From the NCBI GenBank assembly GCA_023663915.1, contig JAMPGN010000160.1:1-10065 (forward strand): a stretch of DNA of 10,065 nt, in the 5' to 3' direction. The notes beneath the pieces are model-generated. The model was not told the origin of the DNA. It did not search any database and saw nothing but the letters and a program-made list of their open reading frames with translations. Origin of the DNA: Eubacterium sp. Lineage in GTDB: Bacteria; Bacillota_A; Clostridia; Lachnospirales; Lachnospiraceae. Positions 1 to 6,344 of this stretch are shown here, one piece after another (the stretch's first letter is position 1; each line of letters begins with the position of its first letter). The position numbers and the translations under genes are program-made.

Positions 1-349
1 TATCAAATGTTCCAAGTTCCCAGCGCTCACCAATCAAGACTTCAATTTTATCCCCCTTTTTCAACTTATAACCGTTTATAGAAAGTGGATCAGCATCTCT
101 TAAGTTTAATTCGCCTGTAATCCTAATAGGTTTCGTTAGATAATCTACTTTTGCAAGGTAGTCATTGATGACTCCCATGATTTCGTAAAAGCGCACTGCC
201 ATAAAACGTTCTTCCGGACTGTTCGCTCGTGTCATTACTTCTGACAAAATACCTTCTAAATTGCTCTTACGTGCTGCTTCTTCGACACTGCTCTTTAATG
301 TATCCATTTTTTTTAAAAGAACATTCATAATCTCCATTGTAGTTGCCAT
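1..349 (-). CDS. DUF5348-like small protein, 3' end cut by window edge
   Basis: An open frame runs from an ATG at 349 leftward to the window edge without a stop (116 codons visible). The start has a textbook ribosome binding site, GGAGGAACG, just upstream on the minus strand (354-362). The N-terminal half is predicted to be helical and charged (MATTMEIMNVLLKKMDTLKS, then EEAARKSNLEGILSEV). From about residue 75 it changes to a small beta-type module containing ITGELNLRD, then INGYKLKKGDKIEVLIG, then RWELGTF. That pattern (G-x-L-x-x-R/D, a K-K-G-D turn, a late Trp) is what I know from DUF5348 proteins, which are common in integrative elements and plasmid-like regions of Firmicutes. The molecular function is unknown. 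The family call is from memory of the pattern and is moderately secure; that the gene is real is much more certain. Confidence 0.7.
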   Translation of the reverse strand, partial: MATTMEIMNVLLKKMDTLKSSVEEAARKSNLEGILSEVMTRANSPEERFMAVRFYEIMGVINDYLAKVDYLTKPIRITGELNLRDADPLSINGYKLKKGDKIEVLIGERWELGTFD

Positions 350-390
350 AATTCGTTCCTCCGTCCTATCAAATAATCGCTATTAGTTTT

Positions 391-420
391 ATTTTAACAC
401 TTATTGATTATAGAATACAA
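391..420 (-). promoter_or_regulatory. candidate promoter for the DUF5348-like gene
   Basis: On the minus strand TTGTAT (415-420) and TAAAAT (391-396) are 18 bp apart, about 40 bp upstream of the ATG at 349. A perfect TATAAT lies at 407-412 but has no good -35 partner. Either could serve, so the exact promoter is uncertain. Confidence 0.3.
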
Positions 421-628
421 TCTCTATTTTTAAATGTGCCAGATTTAAGGTTGCTTAGCGGTCGAAGCATATTACTTTCTCGTGTCCCTGTTCTGTTTCG
501 TTTCAAGATGCATTGACCAAAAACTTTGTGCTGCAAACTCTGATCACGCAGTTTGAAGTAACTCCCCGATACTGGACTCGGAACAACTCAAACTTCGTAT
601 TCGCTTCGATTGACGCTGAAATAGAAGC
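421..628. other. intergenic stretch with no supported gene
   Basis: Between the two minus-strand genes I see no convincing gene or RNA. The longest minus-strand frame without stops (587 to 408) has no early start codon and no ribosome binding site. The plus-strand frame starting at 513 has no ribosome binding site and runs into the antisense of the TetR gene. No clear terminator follows the TetR stop codon. Confidence 0.5.
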
Positions 629-1198
629 TCAACTGCCTTTGGCGTCATCCGAAGGGCGGAAAACCTCCTGCATCAATTCATTCACCTTCTCATTCAACCT
701 CGCCATAATCGCAATCACTTCTCCCTCCCCAAACTTTCTGCATTTCTCAAAAGCGTAGAATCCGCCGTAAATGCCATAAGTAAGTATCACATTCGCGACA
801 ATGCTGTCCTCATAATCCGGATACATCTTGAAAATTACTTCCCGCAGGCTCTTTTCGATTCGGTAAAGAAGCTGATTCGACCTGCTCCCAGAGAAAAGCG
901 TATGGATCAGATTTTCCTGCGACATATAAGCGCAGAACAATTCCCTGTTAAATTCTCCAGGATCAGTAAAAATACGCTCTGGATGTTCCAGATTCGCAAG
1001 GATCTCACTCGCTGTCCGCTCCTCCAGATATTCCGACAAGTCATAGATATCAGTATAATGAGAATAGAATGTCGATTTGTTTATCATGGCTTTTTCGCAC
1101 AATTCTTTCACCGTAATCTTCTCGATTTCCTTCTTCGCACGCAATTCCAGAAACGCATTGATGATACTATTCTTCGTCTTTACAATCCGTACATCCAT
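629..1198 (-). CDS. TetR/AcrR-family transcriptional regulator
   Basis: This 189-aa protein has the usual TetR size. The N-terminal helix-turn-helix spans residues 28-54 (ITVKELCEKAMINKSTFYSH), with the family-typical K-S-T-F-Y-x-H-Y recognition helix. The rest is a helical ligand/dimer domain with the late Y-G-I-Y-G-G segment seen in Firmicutes regulators of the TetR_C_7-like type. I chose ATG 1198 because AGGAG is about 10 bp upstream; an in-frame GTG at 1207 sits almost on that site and cannot use it. The gene is divergent from the branching enzyme gene, with a good promoter at 1354-1382 and a small inverted repeat in the leader at 1239-1256, so autoregulation and control of the neighbour are plausible. 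The ligand and targets cannot be read from the sequence. Confidence 0.9.
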   Translation of the reverse strand: MDVRIVKTKNSIINAFLELRAKKEIEKITVKELCEKAMINKSTFYSHYTDIYDLSEYLEERTASEILANLEHPERIFTDPGEFNRELFCAYMSQENLIHTLFSGSRSNQLLYRIEKSLREVIFKMYPDYEDSIVANVILTYGIYGGFYAFEKCRKFGEGEVIAIMARLNEKVNELMQEVFRPSDDAKGS

Positions 1199-1238
1199 TC
1201 TGACCACACTCCTAATCTATATTGCGGCTTTATGTCCT

Positions 1239-1256
1239 AAAATGTCGCCGCATTTT
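1239..1256. promoter_or_regulatory. inverted repeat in tetR leader, candidate operator
   Basis: AAAATG and CATTTT form perfect 6-bp arms around a 6-bp centre (TCGCCG), about 40 bp upstream of the TetR start codon. The position and size fit a TetR-type operator. In AT-rich intergenic DNA, arms this short can occur by chance. Confidence 0.3.
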
Positions 1257-1353
1257 CCGAATGCATCTTTCCCCAAATTTTCGACTATTTTCTGGAAAAG
1301 TTGTTTATCCCACTTTCTCGCTCGATTGTCGGTAGCGAATCATTCTGCCTTTT

Positions 1354-1382
1354 ATTATAATCAGAAAAACAACTAATGTCTA
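1354..1382 (-). promoter_or_regulatory. sigma-A promoter of the tetR gene at 629-1198
   Basis: On the minus strand TAGACA (1377-1382) is exactly 17 bp from a perfect TATAAT (1354-1359). The predicted start of transcription is near 1347, giving a leader of about 150 nt before the ATG at 1198. The -35 box nearly abuts the weaker candidate promoter for the divergent branching enzyme gene. Confidence 0.65.
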
Positions 1383-1385
1383 TTA

Positions 1386-1413
1386 TTTCCAAGATGCTGA
1401 AATTGGATATAGT
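1386..1413 (+). promoter_or_regulatory. weak candidate promoter for the branching enzyme gene
   Basis: TTTCCA (1386-1391) and TATAGT (1408-1413) are 16 bp apart; an overlapping TATAAA lies at 1413-1418. The match to sigma-A consensus is partial. The site is about 50 bp upstream of the start codon and back-to-back with the tetR promoter. Confidence 0.3.
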
Positions 1414-1465
1414 ATAAATTTAAATCTCTTGCATCTGCACGAAAAAGAAAGGACGGCATACCAAC

Positions 1466-3256
1466 ATGGATTTTTACGGATTTTACACGGGAACAGAATT
1501 TCACGCTTACGAGTACTTAGGAGCGCACCTTGCCGACACTGGCACGACATTCCGCACCTTCGCGCCCAATGCGGAAAGAATATCGGTGATAGGTGACTTT
1601 AACGGCTGGCAAGAAACGCCTATGGAGAAAGTGTACGATGGCAACTTTTGGGAATGCCGCATCGAAAACGCCGTGCAAGGCATGAAGTACAAATACCGTA
1701 TTTACGGCAAGACGGGCAGATACCTAGACCACTGCGACCCGTATGCCTTTTATTCCGATCTGCGTCCACAGACGGCATCTATTATTTATCCGCTTGCAGA
1801 CAATTCCGTCCATCGGAAGACTCCTTACAGACAGTCGGCGGACACAATTCGCCAACCTTTAAACATCTATGAAATTCACGCGGGATCTTGGAAAAAACCA
1901 AACGATACAGCCGACAGTTGGTACACCTATCGGGAATTAGCCGACCTGCTGATTCCCTACCTTATCCAGAACGGATACAACTTCGTGGAGATCATGCCGC
2001 TTAGCGAATACCCATGCGACGAATCGTGGGGCTACCAGTCAACAGGCTTTTTCAGTCCTACCGCCCGCTATGGCACGCCGGACGATCTGAGGTATCTGAT
2101 TGATACGTGCCACGCGGCAAAGATCGGCGTGCTCCTAGACTTTGTTCCCGTTCATTTTGCACTGAATGATTATGCCTTGCTTCAATATGATGGCACACCG
2201 CTCTATGAATATCCCCACAGCGATGTGGGCGTGAACGAATGGGGAAGCTGCAACTTTATACATTCGAGGGGTGAAGTGCGGAGTTTTCTCCAATCATCCG
2301 CCTGTTATTGGCTGACGGAATTTCATTTTGACGGGCTTCGGATCGATGCCGTAAGCAATCTGATCTACTGGCAGGGCAATCCAGAACGCGGCGAAAATAA
2401 GCAGGCAATTCAATTCATACAGACGATGAACCAAGGCTTAAAAGAGCGGTTCCCCAATGCCCTTCTGATCGCAGAAGACAGCTCGACTTACAAAGGCGTA
2501 ACGGACAGAATCGAAAATGGCGGACTTGGATTCGATTACAAATGGGATCTTGGCTGGATGAACGATACACTGAGTTTCCTGCAGTCCGCACCTGACATGC
2601 GTGCGCTTCATTACCACAAACTGACCTTTTCCATGCTCTATTTTTACAATGAAAAATATCTTCTGCCCCTATCGCATGATGAAGTCGTGCACGGTAAAGC
2701 AACAATCGTCCAGAAAATGAACAGCACCTACGAAGAGAAATTTGCGCAGGCACGCGCCCTCTACATGTACATGTACGCCCATCCCGGCAAAAAATTAAAC
2801 TTCATGGGAAACGAAATCGGTCACATGCGGGAATGGGATGAAAAACGACAACAGGATTAGGATCTGCTGACCTATCCGGCTCATGACGCTTTTCACCGCT
2901 TTATGATGGATTTGAACGATATCTATCAAAAAAATCCCGCCCTATATGAGAATGATTATGAACGCAAAGGCTTTGAGTGGGTGGACTGCAGGAGTGAAAA
3001 ACTCGTGGTTTATTCCTTTGTACGGAAGGCAAAAGAGCAAAAAATACTTGCGGTGTTTAACTTTTCTGATCGGGATATTTTGAAGTATAAAATACAAATA
3101 CGTGGTGCACAAAAAGCGGTACTGCTCTTAAACAGTGATTGGGAATATTATGGCGGGACAACTCCCCGTGTGGAACAAAGCATCTTGCTTCGGCAGGCTG
3201 TTATGAAAATAGATATCAGGCGGTTTTCGGCGTTGTTTTTTGAAATAGAAAAATGA
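1466..3256 (+). pseudogene. glgB: 1,4-alpha-glucan branching enzyme interrupted by an in-frame amber codon
   Basis: The enzyme family (GH13) cuts alpha-1,4-glucan and rejoins it as alpha-1,6 branches in glycogen synthesis. Residues ~27-105 are a CBM48-like module (FRTFAPNAERISVIGDFNGW). The GH13 barrel follows with all four conserved regions: DFVPVH (225-230), GLRIDAV (290-296, nucleophile D294), LLIAED (333-338, acid/base E337) and LSHDE (402-406, D405). At codon 465 a TAG (2858-2860) stands in REWDEKRQQD-stop-DLLTYP, where the family normally has Trp; TGG to TAG is a single change. The frame then stays open for 131 more codons covering the barrel end and the C-terminal beta domain, ending in TGA at 3256. 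Intact length would be 596 aa, normal for clostridial GlgB. The truncated 464-aa product keeps the catalytic residues but probably does not fold. A sequencing error or suppression is the alternative. AAGGA lies 12 bp before the ATG. Confidence 0.9.
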
Positions 3257-3266
3257 GCTACGCTCG

Positions 3267-3308
3267 TTTGAAAGCTCGGTTTCCCGAATACGGGAAACCG
3301 CTTTCAAA
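3267..3308. terminator. long hairpin between convergent genes, probable bidirectional terminator
   Basis: CGGTTTCCCG and CGGGAAACCG form a perfect 10-bp stem around an AATA loop. The stem continues outward with TTTGAAAG pairing with CTTTCAAA after a 2-nt bulge on the left side (18 bp in all). It lies 10 bp after the glgB stop and 2 bp before the end of the convergent lipoprotein gene. There is no long U tract directly after it in either direction, so efficiency is uncertain. A small GAGC-TAC-GCTC hairpin precedes it at 3255-3265. Confidence 0.6.
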
Positions 3309-3310
3309 AA

Positions 3311-3766
3311 TCATTTTCGGGGTTCTATCCAGAAACTGCCTGTATGTTCCTTTAACTGCATAATGACTTTATATGTTCCCGAAGAATTGATATGAACCTC
3401 AAAACTTTCTGTTTGGATATCACTTTCATGAAAAATTTCTTCCCCATCACTGCTTATGATTTCCATATCCAATTTTCCACTCTCTGTCACACAAATAATG
3501 TCTAATATCATTGGATTTGATATTTCAATGTCAAAGGAAAGATTTTGGGCAGTTGTATTTTCATTTTCTCTGCCTATACGATCGGGCCAGTTATCCTCAA
3601 CAACAGATCCTATATCCGGTAATTCATTTTCCATTTGCTGTAATTCGTTTTCCACCGTATTTTCAGTCCCTACATCAGTCTTTGAAGAAACTATATTTTG
3701 TGAGGAACAGCCTGCAAATAAAAAACAATAACTCCATGCAAACAATATAATCAATATTCTTTTCAT
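3311..3766 (-). CDS. small secreted lipoprotein of unknown function
   Basis: This is a 151-aa protein. A positively charged start (MKR) is followed by a hydrophobic stretch and a lipobox-like LFAGC, so Cys20 should be lipidated and the protein anchored to the outer face of the membrane. Residues 21-75 are a low-complexity, acidic, Asn/Glu-rich linker. The C-terminal ~75 residues look like a small beta-sandwich (INSSGTYKVIMQLKEHTGSF), a type seen in many clostridial lipoproteins without assigned function. I chose the ATG at 3766 because GGAGG lies 6 bp upstream and the signal peptide begins there; an upstream in-frame ATG at 3799 has no ribosome binding site. It is transcribed alone, convergent to glgB and divergent from the DUF3990 gene. 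I see no clear promoter. Confidence 0.85.
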   Translation of the reverse strand: MKRILIILFAWSYCFLFAGCSSQNIVSSKTDVGTENTVENELQQMENELPDIGSVVEDNWPDRIGRENENTTAQNLSFDIEISNPMILDIICVTESGKLDMEIISSDGEEIFHESDIQTESFEVHINSSGTYKVIMQLKEHTGSFWIEPRK

Positions 3767-3843
3767 AGTCTGCCTCCATATAATATAAAGATTTTTCATT
3801 TACTTAAACGATCTTGCATGAAAAAAGTCTTCATAAAATGGAT

Positions 3844-3883
3844 ATATTTTTCAACTTCAACAAATATAAATGGTTGAAAATAT
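3844..3883. repeat. imperfect inverted repeat upstream of the DUF3990 module
   Basis: ATATTTTTCAAC (3844-3855) and GTTGAAAATAT (3873-3883) are complementary apart from one extra T, with a 17-nt centre. The right arm overlaps the -35 box (3874-3879) of the downstream promoter, so it could be a binding site for an autoregulatory protein of the module. Confidence 0.4.
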
Positions 3884-3902
3884 CTGCGGATACGAATATA
3901 CT
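3874..3902 (+). promoter_or_regulatory. sigma-A promoter of the DUF3990 two-gene module
   Basis: TTGAAA (3874-3879) is 17 bp from TATACT (3897-3902), each one base off consensus. The predicted start point is near 3909, about 70 nt before the ATG. A second possibility just downstream is TTGACA (3912-3917) with a poor -10, TATCAA (3935-3940), at the same spacing. Confidence 0.6.
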
Positions 3903-3978
3903 ATAGATAAATTGACAAACGTATGATCGATTATTATCAAAAAGCCGACCAAAATAAAGATAATTCAAGGTGAGCTCC

Positions 3979-4674
3979 ATGAAAAACTCCGAAATCCTAA
4001 CAAATTTCCTCCAATTTAAGGAAAACCATATTGTCAGTACAAACGAAACTGTAACGCTGTATCATGGTTCAAAATCTGGAATCCATGGTGCCATTGCGCC
4101 TATAAGCCGGGAGCATTGTGATTTCGGAAAAGGTTTTTACATGGGAACTGATCGGACTCAACCGCTTACTTTAATCTGCAATTATCCGAATGCCAAAATA
4201 TATACATTAAGTATGAATCTCTCGGATCTCAAAATTCTCGATATAGATATCGGGATAGATTGGGCGTTGTTAATTGCATATCATCGCGGCAAGATGGAGT
4301 TCATGAAATATTCTGCCTTCTATAATCGTCTTTCAAATTTAAACAAAAACTGTGACATGATTATCGGGTATATTGCCAACGATAGAATGTTTGTCATACT
4401 AGATCGCTTTTTCAATGGAGAAATTACCGATCTCGCACTTATCAACAGCCTATCAGCGTTAAAACTCGGCAAACAATATGTGGCTTTAACACAAAAAGCC
4501 TGCAACAAGATAAAAATCCTTGATAAACAAGAATTAACAGAAACCGAGCGTGAGAAATTAAGACACGAAAGTCAGACAAACCGTTCCAAAGGCATTGCAA
4601 TGGCAGAGGAAATCTGTCGAAAATATCGTCGTGACGGTCAATTTTTTGATGAAATTCTAAAGGCAGGTGAATAA
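3979..4674 (+). CDS. DUF3990 ADP-ribosyltransferase-like protein, probable toxin
   Basis: This 231-aa protein shows the DUF3990 signature: TLYHGS (26-31) followed by DFGKGFYMGTDRTQP (48-62). In this family the fold is of the ADP-ribosyltransferase type (diphtheria toxin/PARP-like, H-Y-[E/Q] triad). By position I assign H29 in YHGS, Y54 in GKGFY and Q166 in GKQYV as the candidate NAD-binding/catalytic residues; this assignment is inference. Residues ~184-231 form a charged helical tail beyond the fold. I chose ATG 3979 because AAGGTGAG (3967-3974) is a well-placed ribosome binding site; an in-frame GTG at 3970 lies inside it. The stop is one base before the next gene's ATG, so the two are surely co-expressed. 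The arrangement suggests a toxin-antitoxin or phage-defence pair. The substrate (nucleic acid, protein or small molecule) cannot be read from the sequence. Confidence 0.8.
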   Translation: MKNSEILTNFLQFKENHIVSTNETVTLYHGSKSGIHGAIAPISREHCDFGKGFYMGTDRTQPLTLICNYPNAKIYTLSMNLSDLKILDIDIGIDWALLIAYHRGKMEFMKYSAFYNRLSNLNKNCDMIIGYIANDRMFVILDRFFNGEITDLALINSLSALKLGKQYVALTQKACNKIKILDKQELTETEREKLRHESQTNRSKGIAMAEEICRKYRRDGQFFDEILKAGE

Positions 4675-4675
4675 A

Positions 4676-5113
4676 ATGGCAAATCTGACCCTTCAAAAAC
4701 GCCAACTTTGCGATATACAAGGACGCTTGTTTGAACTTGCGCTCAAAACCGGACTAGACTGTCCGGCATTTATCGAATCTTTTATGAACAGCCATGCAGC
4801 AGCAGCCCTTGATGACGTCTACGACCGCTTACAATGGGCGGGCGAAGAATATATTCTCGAAGAATTAGACGAGGAAGTCAACGGGCTTAAGAAAGCCGGA
4901 ACAACTTATTCCAACGAAGTCATGTACTGGGCGGGTTACACTTACCGCTACTGGCATTACTATACAAACGAATACAGCCATGAAATATATCAAATCGCCA
5001 ACGCCGCAACAATAAACGAGTGCTGGCTTGGTTTCCACACCCTTGATGTGGAAATGGCGATTGACAATTTCAAAGAGATTTCTGCGCAAAGCCATCACCC
5101 AATCGGCATATAA
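4676..5113 (+). CDS. small partner protein of the DUF3990 gene, putative antitoxin
   Basis: This 145-aa protein is acidic and mostly helical. Its most distinctive segment is aromatic, YWAGYTYRYWHYYT (84-97), followed by NECWLGFHTLDVEMAIDN (114-131). The part around 31-68 (FIESFMNS, then YDRLQWAGEEYILEELDEE) faintly recalls the DUF3791 pattern (G-x-x-Y-I-x-E-D-x-D), a small family I recall as a neighbour of DUF3990 in Clostridia; this is a resemblance by eye, not an established homology. ATG 4676 follows the upstream stop by one base, with AGGTGA (4665-4670) five bases before it; an in-frame GTG at 4667 is less likely. It should be translated by coupling to the DUF3990 gene. Its last residues (SHHPIGI) overlap the 3' end of the convergent hydrolase gene by 19 bp, so no room for a terminator remains. 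No characterised homologue is known to me. Confidence 0.75.
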   Translation: MANLTLQKRQLCDIQGRLFELALKTGLDCPAFIESFMNSHAAAALDDVYDRLQWAGEEYILEELDEEVNGLKKAGTTYSNEVMYWAGYTYRYWHYYTNEYSHEIYQIANAATINECWLGFHTLDVEMAIDNFKEISAQSHHPIGI

Positions 5114-6084
5114 GTCTCCAGATACTGTGCAATCTTCCTCATATATTCTGCATATTCGGCATTATCGTTCTGCAGTCCGTGTCCGGAATGTTCGCACACA
5201 ATATAATCATGCGGAACGTGGTTCTGTTCCAACGCCTCAGCCAAACGTTTTGAACCGGCAAAAGGCTGGACTTTATCATACATGCCGTATGCGCAGAGTG
5301 TCGGAACAGTATTTTCATCGACCCACAAAAGAGCGGAAACATCTTTGACCGCCTTATCATATTCCGGCGTCCCGAACATCGCGGCAGTAAGGGCTTTGCC
5401 TGACATGACGCCAAACAGCCCGGCGGCTGCTTCATAGTTCTGGTCAAAACCGTAAGAACTCCAATCTTCGGGATAGAAACACGATGGACCTACCGCTTCA
5501 AAAACCATTTTTACCGGAACAGGCGACGAATCTGCATCGCGGTAAGCATACAGGAGCGCAAGGCATCCACCTGCTGATCCGCCCGCAATCGCCATCTCAT
5601 CAATGGGATATCCCAACTTTTGCGCCTCTGCGACCACAACAGGCATACTCTGCTTAATGTCCATCGACTGCGTATATATATTCGCTTCGGGATTCTCTTC
5701 GCTAAAAAGCGTATAATTGATGCCTGCTGCCACATAACCCTTTGAGCAGATCCATTCCAGTATCGCGGTATCATCAGACTTATCGCCCAGCGTAAACCCA
5801 CCCGCATGTAAATAAACCACAAGACCATAATTTCCCCGTGTATTATCAGCAGGAACATACAGATCAAATTTGTTCGATTCCTTTTCCCCATAAGGGATAT
5901 CCATATATTTCAATCCGATAGAATCATTCCAGTCAACCGTAAACTCTTTTGCCAACGGATTATATGTCATTTTAAAAATTGCCGACGCAATAAATGTGAA
6001 GATAAATACCCCGACATAAATCAGCCCCCAGAGCAGCCTATGCTTCCCTTTCTCTTTACCATCTTTACGCGAAGAACTTTTCAT
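5095..6084 (-). CDS. membrane-anchored alpha/beta hydrolase (esterase/lipase type)
   Basis: This 329-aa protein has a charged N-terminus followed by one membrane helix (residues ~17-37), so the catalytic domain probably faces outside. The hydrolase domain has the hormone-sensitive-lipase/BD-FAE-type order: oxyanion-hole motif YLHAGGFTLGDKSDD (91-105, the usual HGGG appearing as HAGG), nucleophile elbow GGSAGG (168-173, S170), then D270 in YGMYDKVQP and H302 in HSGHG as the rest of the triad. Such proteins hydrolyse carboxyl esters or acetylated sugars; the substrate is unknown. Its ATG overlaps the stop of the 44-aa membrane peptide gene (ATGA), with a GGGGGT ribosome binding site inside that gene, so the two are translationally coupled. 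Transcription should come from the promoter at 6302-6330, next to a TetR gene and operator-like palindrome. The 3' end overlaps the convergent gene by 19 bp. Confidence 0.9.
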   Translation of the reverse strand: MKSSSRKDGKEKGKHRLLWGLIYVGVFIFTFIASAIFKMTYNPLAKEFTVDWNDSIGLKYMDIPYGEKESNKFDLYVPADNTRGNYGLVVYLHAGGFTLGDKSDDTAILEWICSKGYVAAGINYTLFSEENPEANIYTQSMDIKQSMPVVVAEAQKLGYPIDEMAIAGGSAGGCLALLYAYRDADSSPVPVKMVFEAVGPSCFYPEDWSSYGFDQNYEAAAGLFGVMSGKALTAAMFGTPEYDKAVKDVSALLWVDENTVPTLCAYGMYDKVQPFAGSKRLAEALEQNHVPHDYIVCEHSGHGLQNDNAEYAEYMRKIAQYLETYMPIG

Positions 6085-6215
6085 AGAAAATTACCCCCAA
6101 ACATAGTACCGCCCATCAAAAGATTTAAAACCGCCCTCACTGCAAGCCGTCCGAGAACTGCCGCCATGACCATGACTATGAGCAGGACAATTATTCGTTT
6201 TTGTATCAATGACAT
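6081..6215 (-). CDS. 44-aa single-pass membrane peptide coupled to the hydrolase
   Basis: This short frame has an excellent ribosome binding site, GGAGG with 7 bp spacing (6223-6227), and starts at ATG 6215. The peptide begins MSLIQKRIIVLLIVMVMAAV. It has a positively charged N-terminus, a hydrophobic helix at ~8-21, a short basic turn (GRLAVRAV) and a Gly-rich tail (GGTMFGGNFL). Its TGA shares ATGA with the hydrolase start, the classic signature of translational coupling, so it is very likely translated. It is the first gene of the unit controlled by the promoter at 6302-6330. It may help anchor, regulate or insert the hydrolase, which has its own membrane helix; this is inference. I recognise no named family. 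A longer overlapping frame (6091-6453) in another phase lacks a ribosome binding site and is not supported. Confidence 0.75.
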   Translation of the reverse strand: MSLIQKRIIVLLIVMVMAAVLGRLAVRAVLNLLMGGTMFGGNFL

Positions 6216-6243
6216 TGTTATTCCTCCAATCTTCTCTGCCTCT

Positions 6244-6272
6244 TTGACAGGATAGCCCAACTGTCATATAAT
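6244..6272 (+). promoter_or_regulatory. perfect-consensus sigma-A promoter of tetR (6345-6878)
   Basis: TTGACA (6244-6249) is exactly 17 bp from TATAAT (6267-6272): a full consensus promoter. The predicted start is near 6279, which makes the transcript run through the operator-like palindrome and then through the opposing promoter. So strong a promoter is normally kept in check by a repressor. Confidence 0.8.
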
Positions 6273-6283
6273 ATTGATGAAAC

Positions 6284-6304
6284 ATTTGTGTTGTCGATAC
6301 AAAT
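6284..6304. promoter_or_regulatory. palindrome between opposing promoters, probable TetR operator
   Basis: ATTTGT (6284-6289) and ACAAAT (6299-6304) form a perfect 6-bp inverted repeat around 9 bp (GTTGTCGAT), in which two further base pairs are symmetric. The 21-bp span is the usual size of a TetR operator. It covers the predicted start region of both promoters and the -10 box of the leftward one, so a bound dimer would block both directions. Confidence 0.55.
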
Positions 6305-6330
6305 ATATCTGCAACTTTTTTGCATGTCAA
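6302..6330 (-). promoter_or_regulatory. sigma-A promoter of the membrane peptide-hydrolase operon
   Basis: On the minus strand a perfect TTGACA (6325-6330) is exactly 17 bp from TATATT (6302-6307). The predicted start is near 6295, about 80 nt before the ATG of the 44-aa gene. It points leftward across the tetR promoter; the -10 box overlaps the right arm of the palindrome. Confidence 0.75.
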
Positions 6331-6344
6331 TAGGAGAATAGAAA

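Noticed and set aside
408..587. Minus-strand frame of 59 codons (contains RNRTGTRESNMLRPLSNLKS)
   Set aside because: No usable start codon or ribosome binding site, and stop-free runs of this length occur by chance; it could be a relic of a longer gene but nothing I recognise supports that.
513..758. 81-aa plus-strand frame
   Set aside because: No ribosome binding site; the second half is antisense to the TetR gene; composition is not protein-like.
2858..2860. Pyrrolysine insertion at the amber codon
   Set aside because: The position is normally Trp in the family and branching enzymes are not pyrrolysine proteins; a nonsense change or sequence error is simpler.
2903..3256. Separate 117-aa gene after the branching enzyme
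   Set aside because: It is in the same frame as the glgB reading frame, has no ribosome binding site of its own, and encodes the normal GlgB C-terminal domain; it is the part beyond the amber codon.
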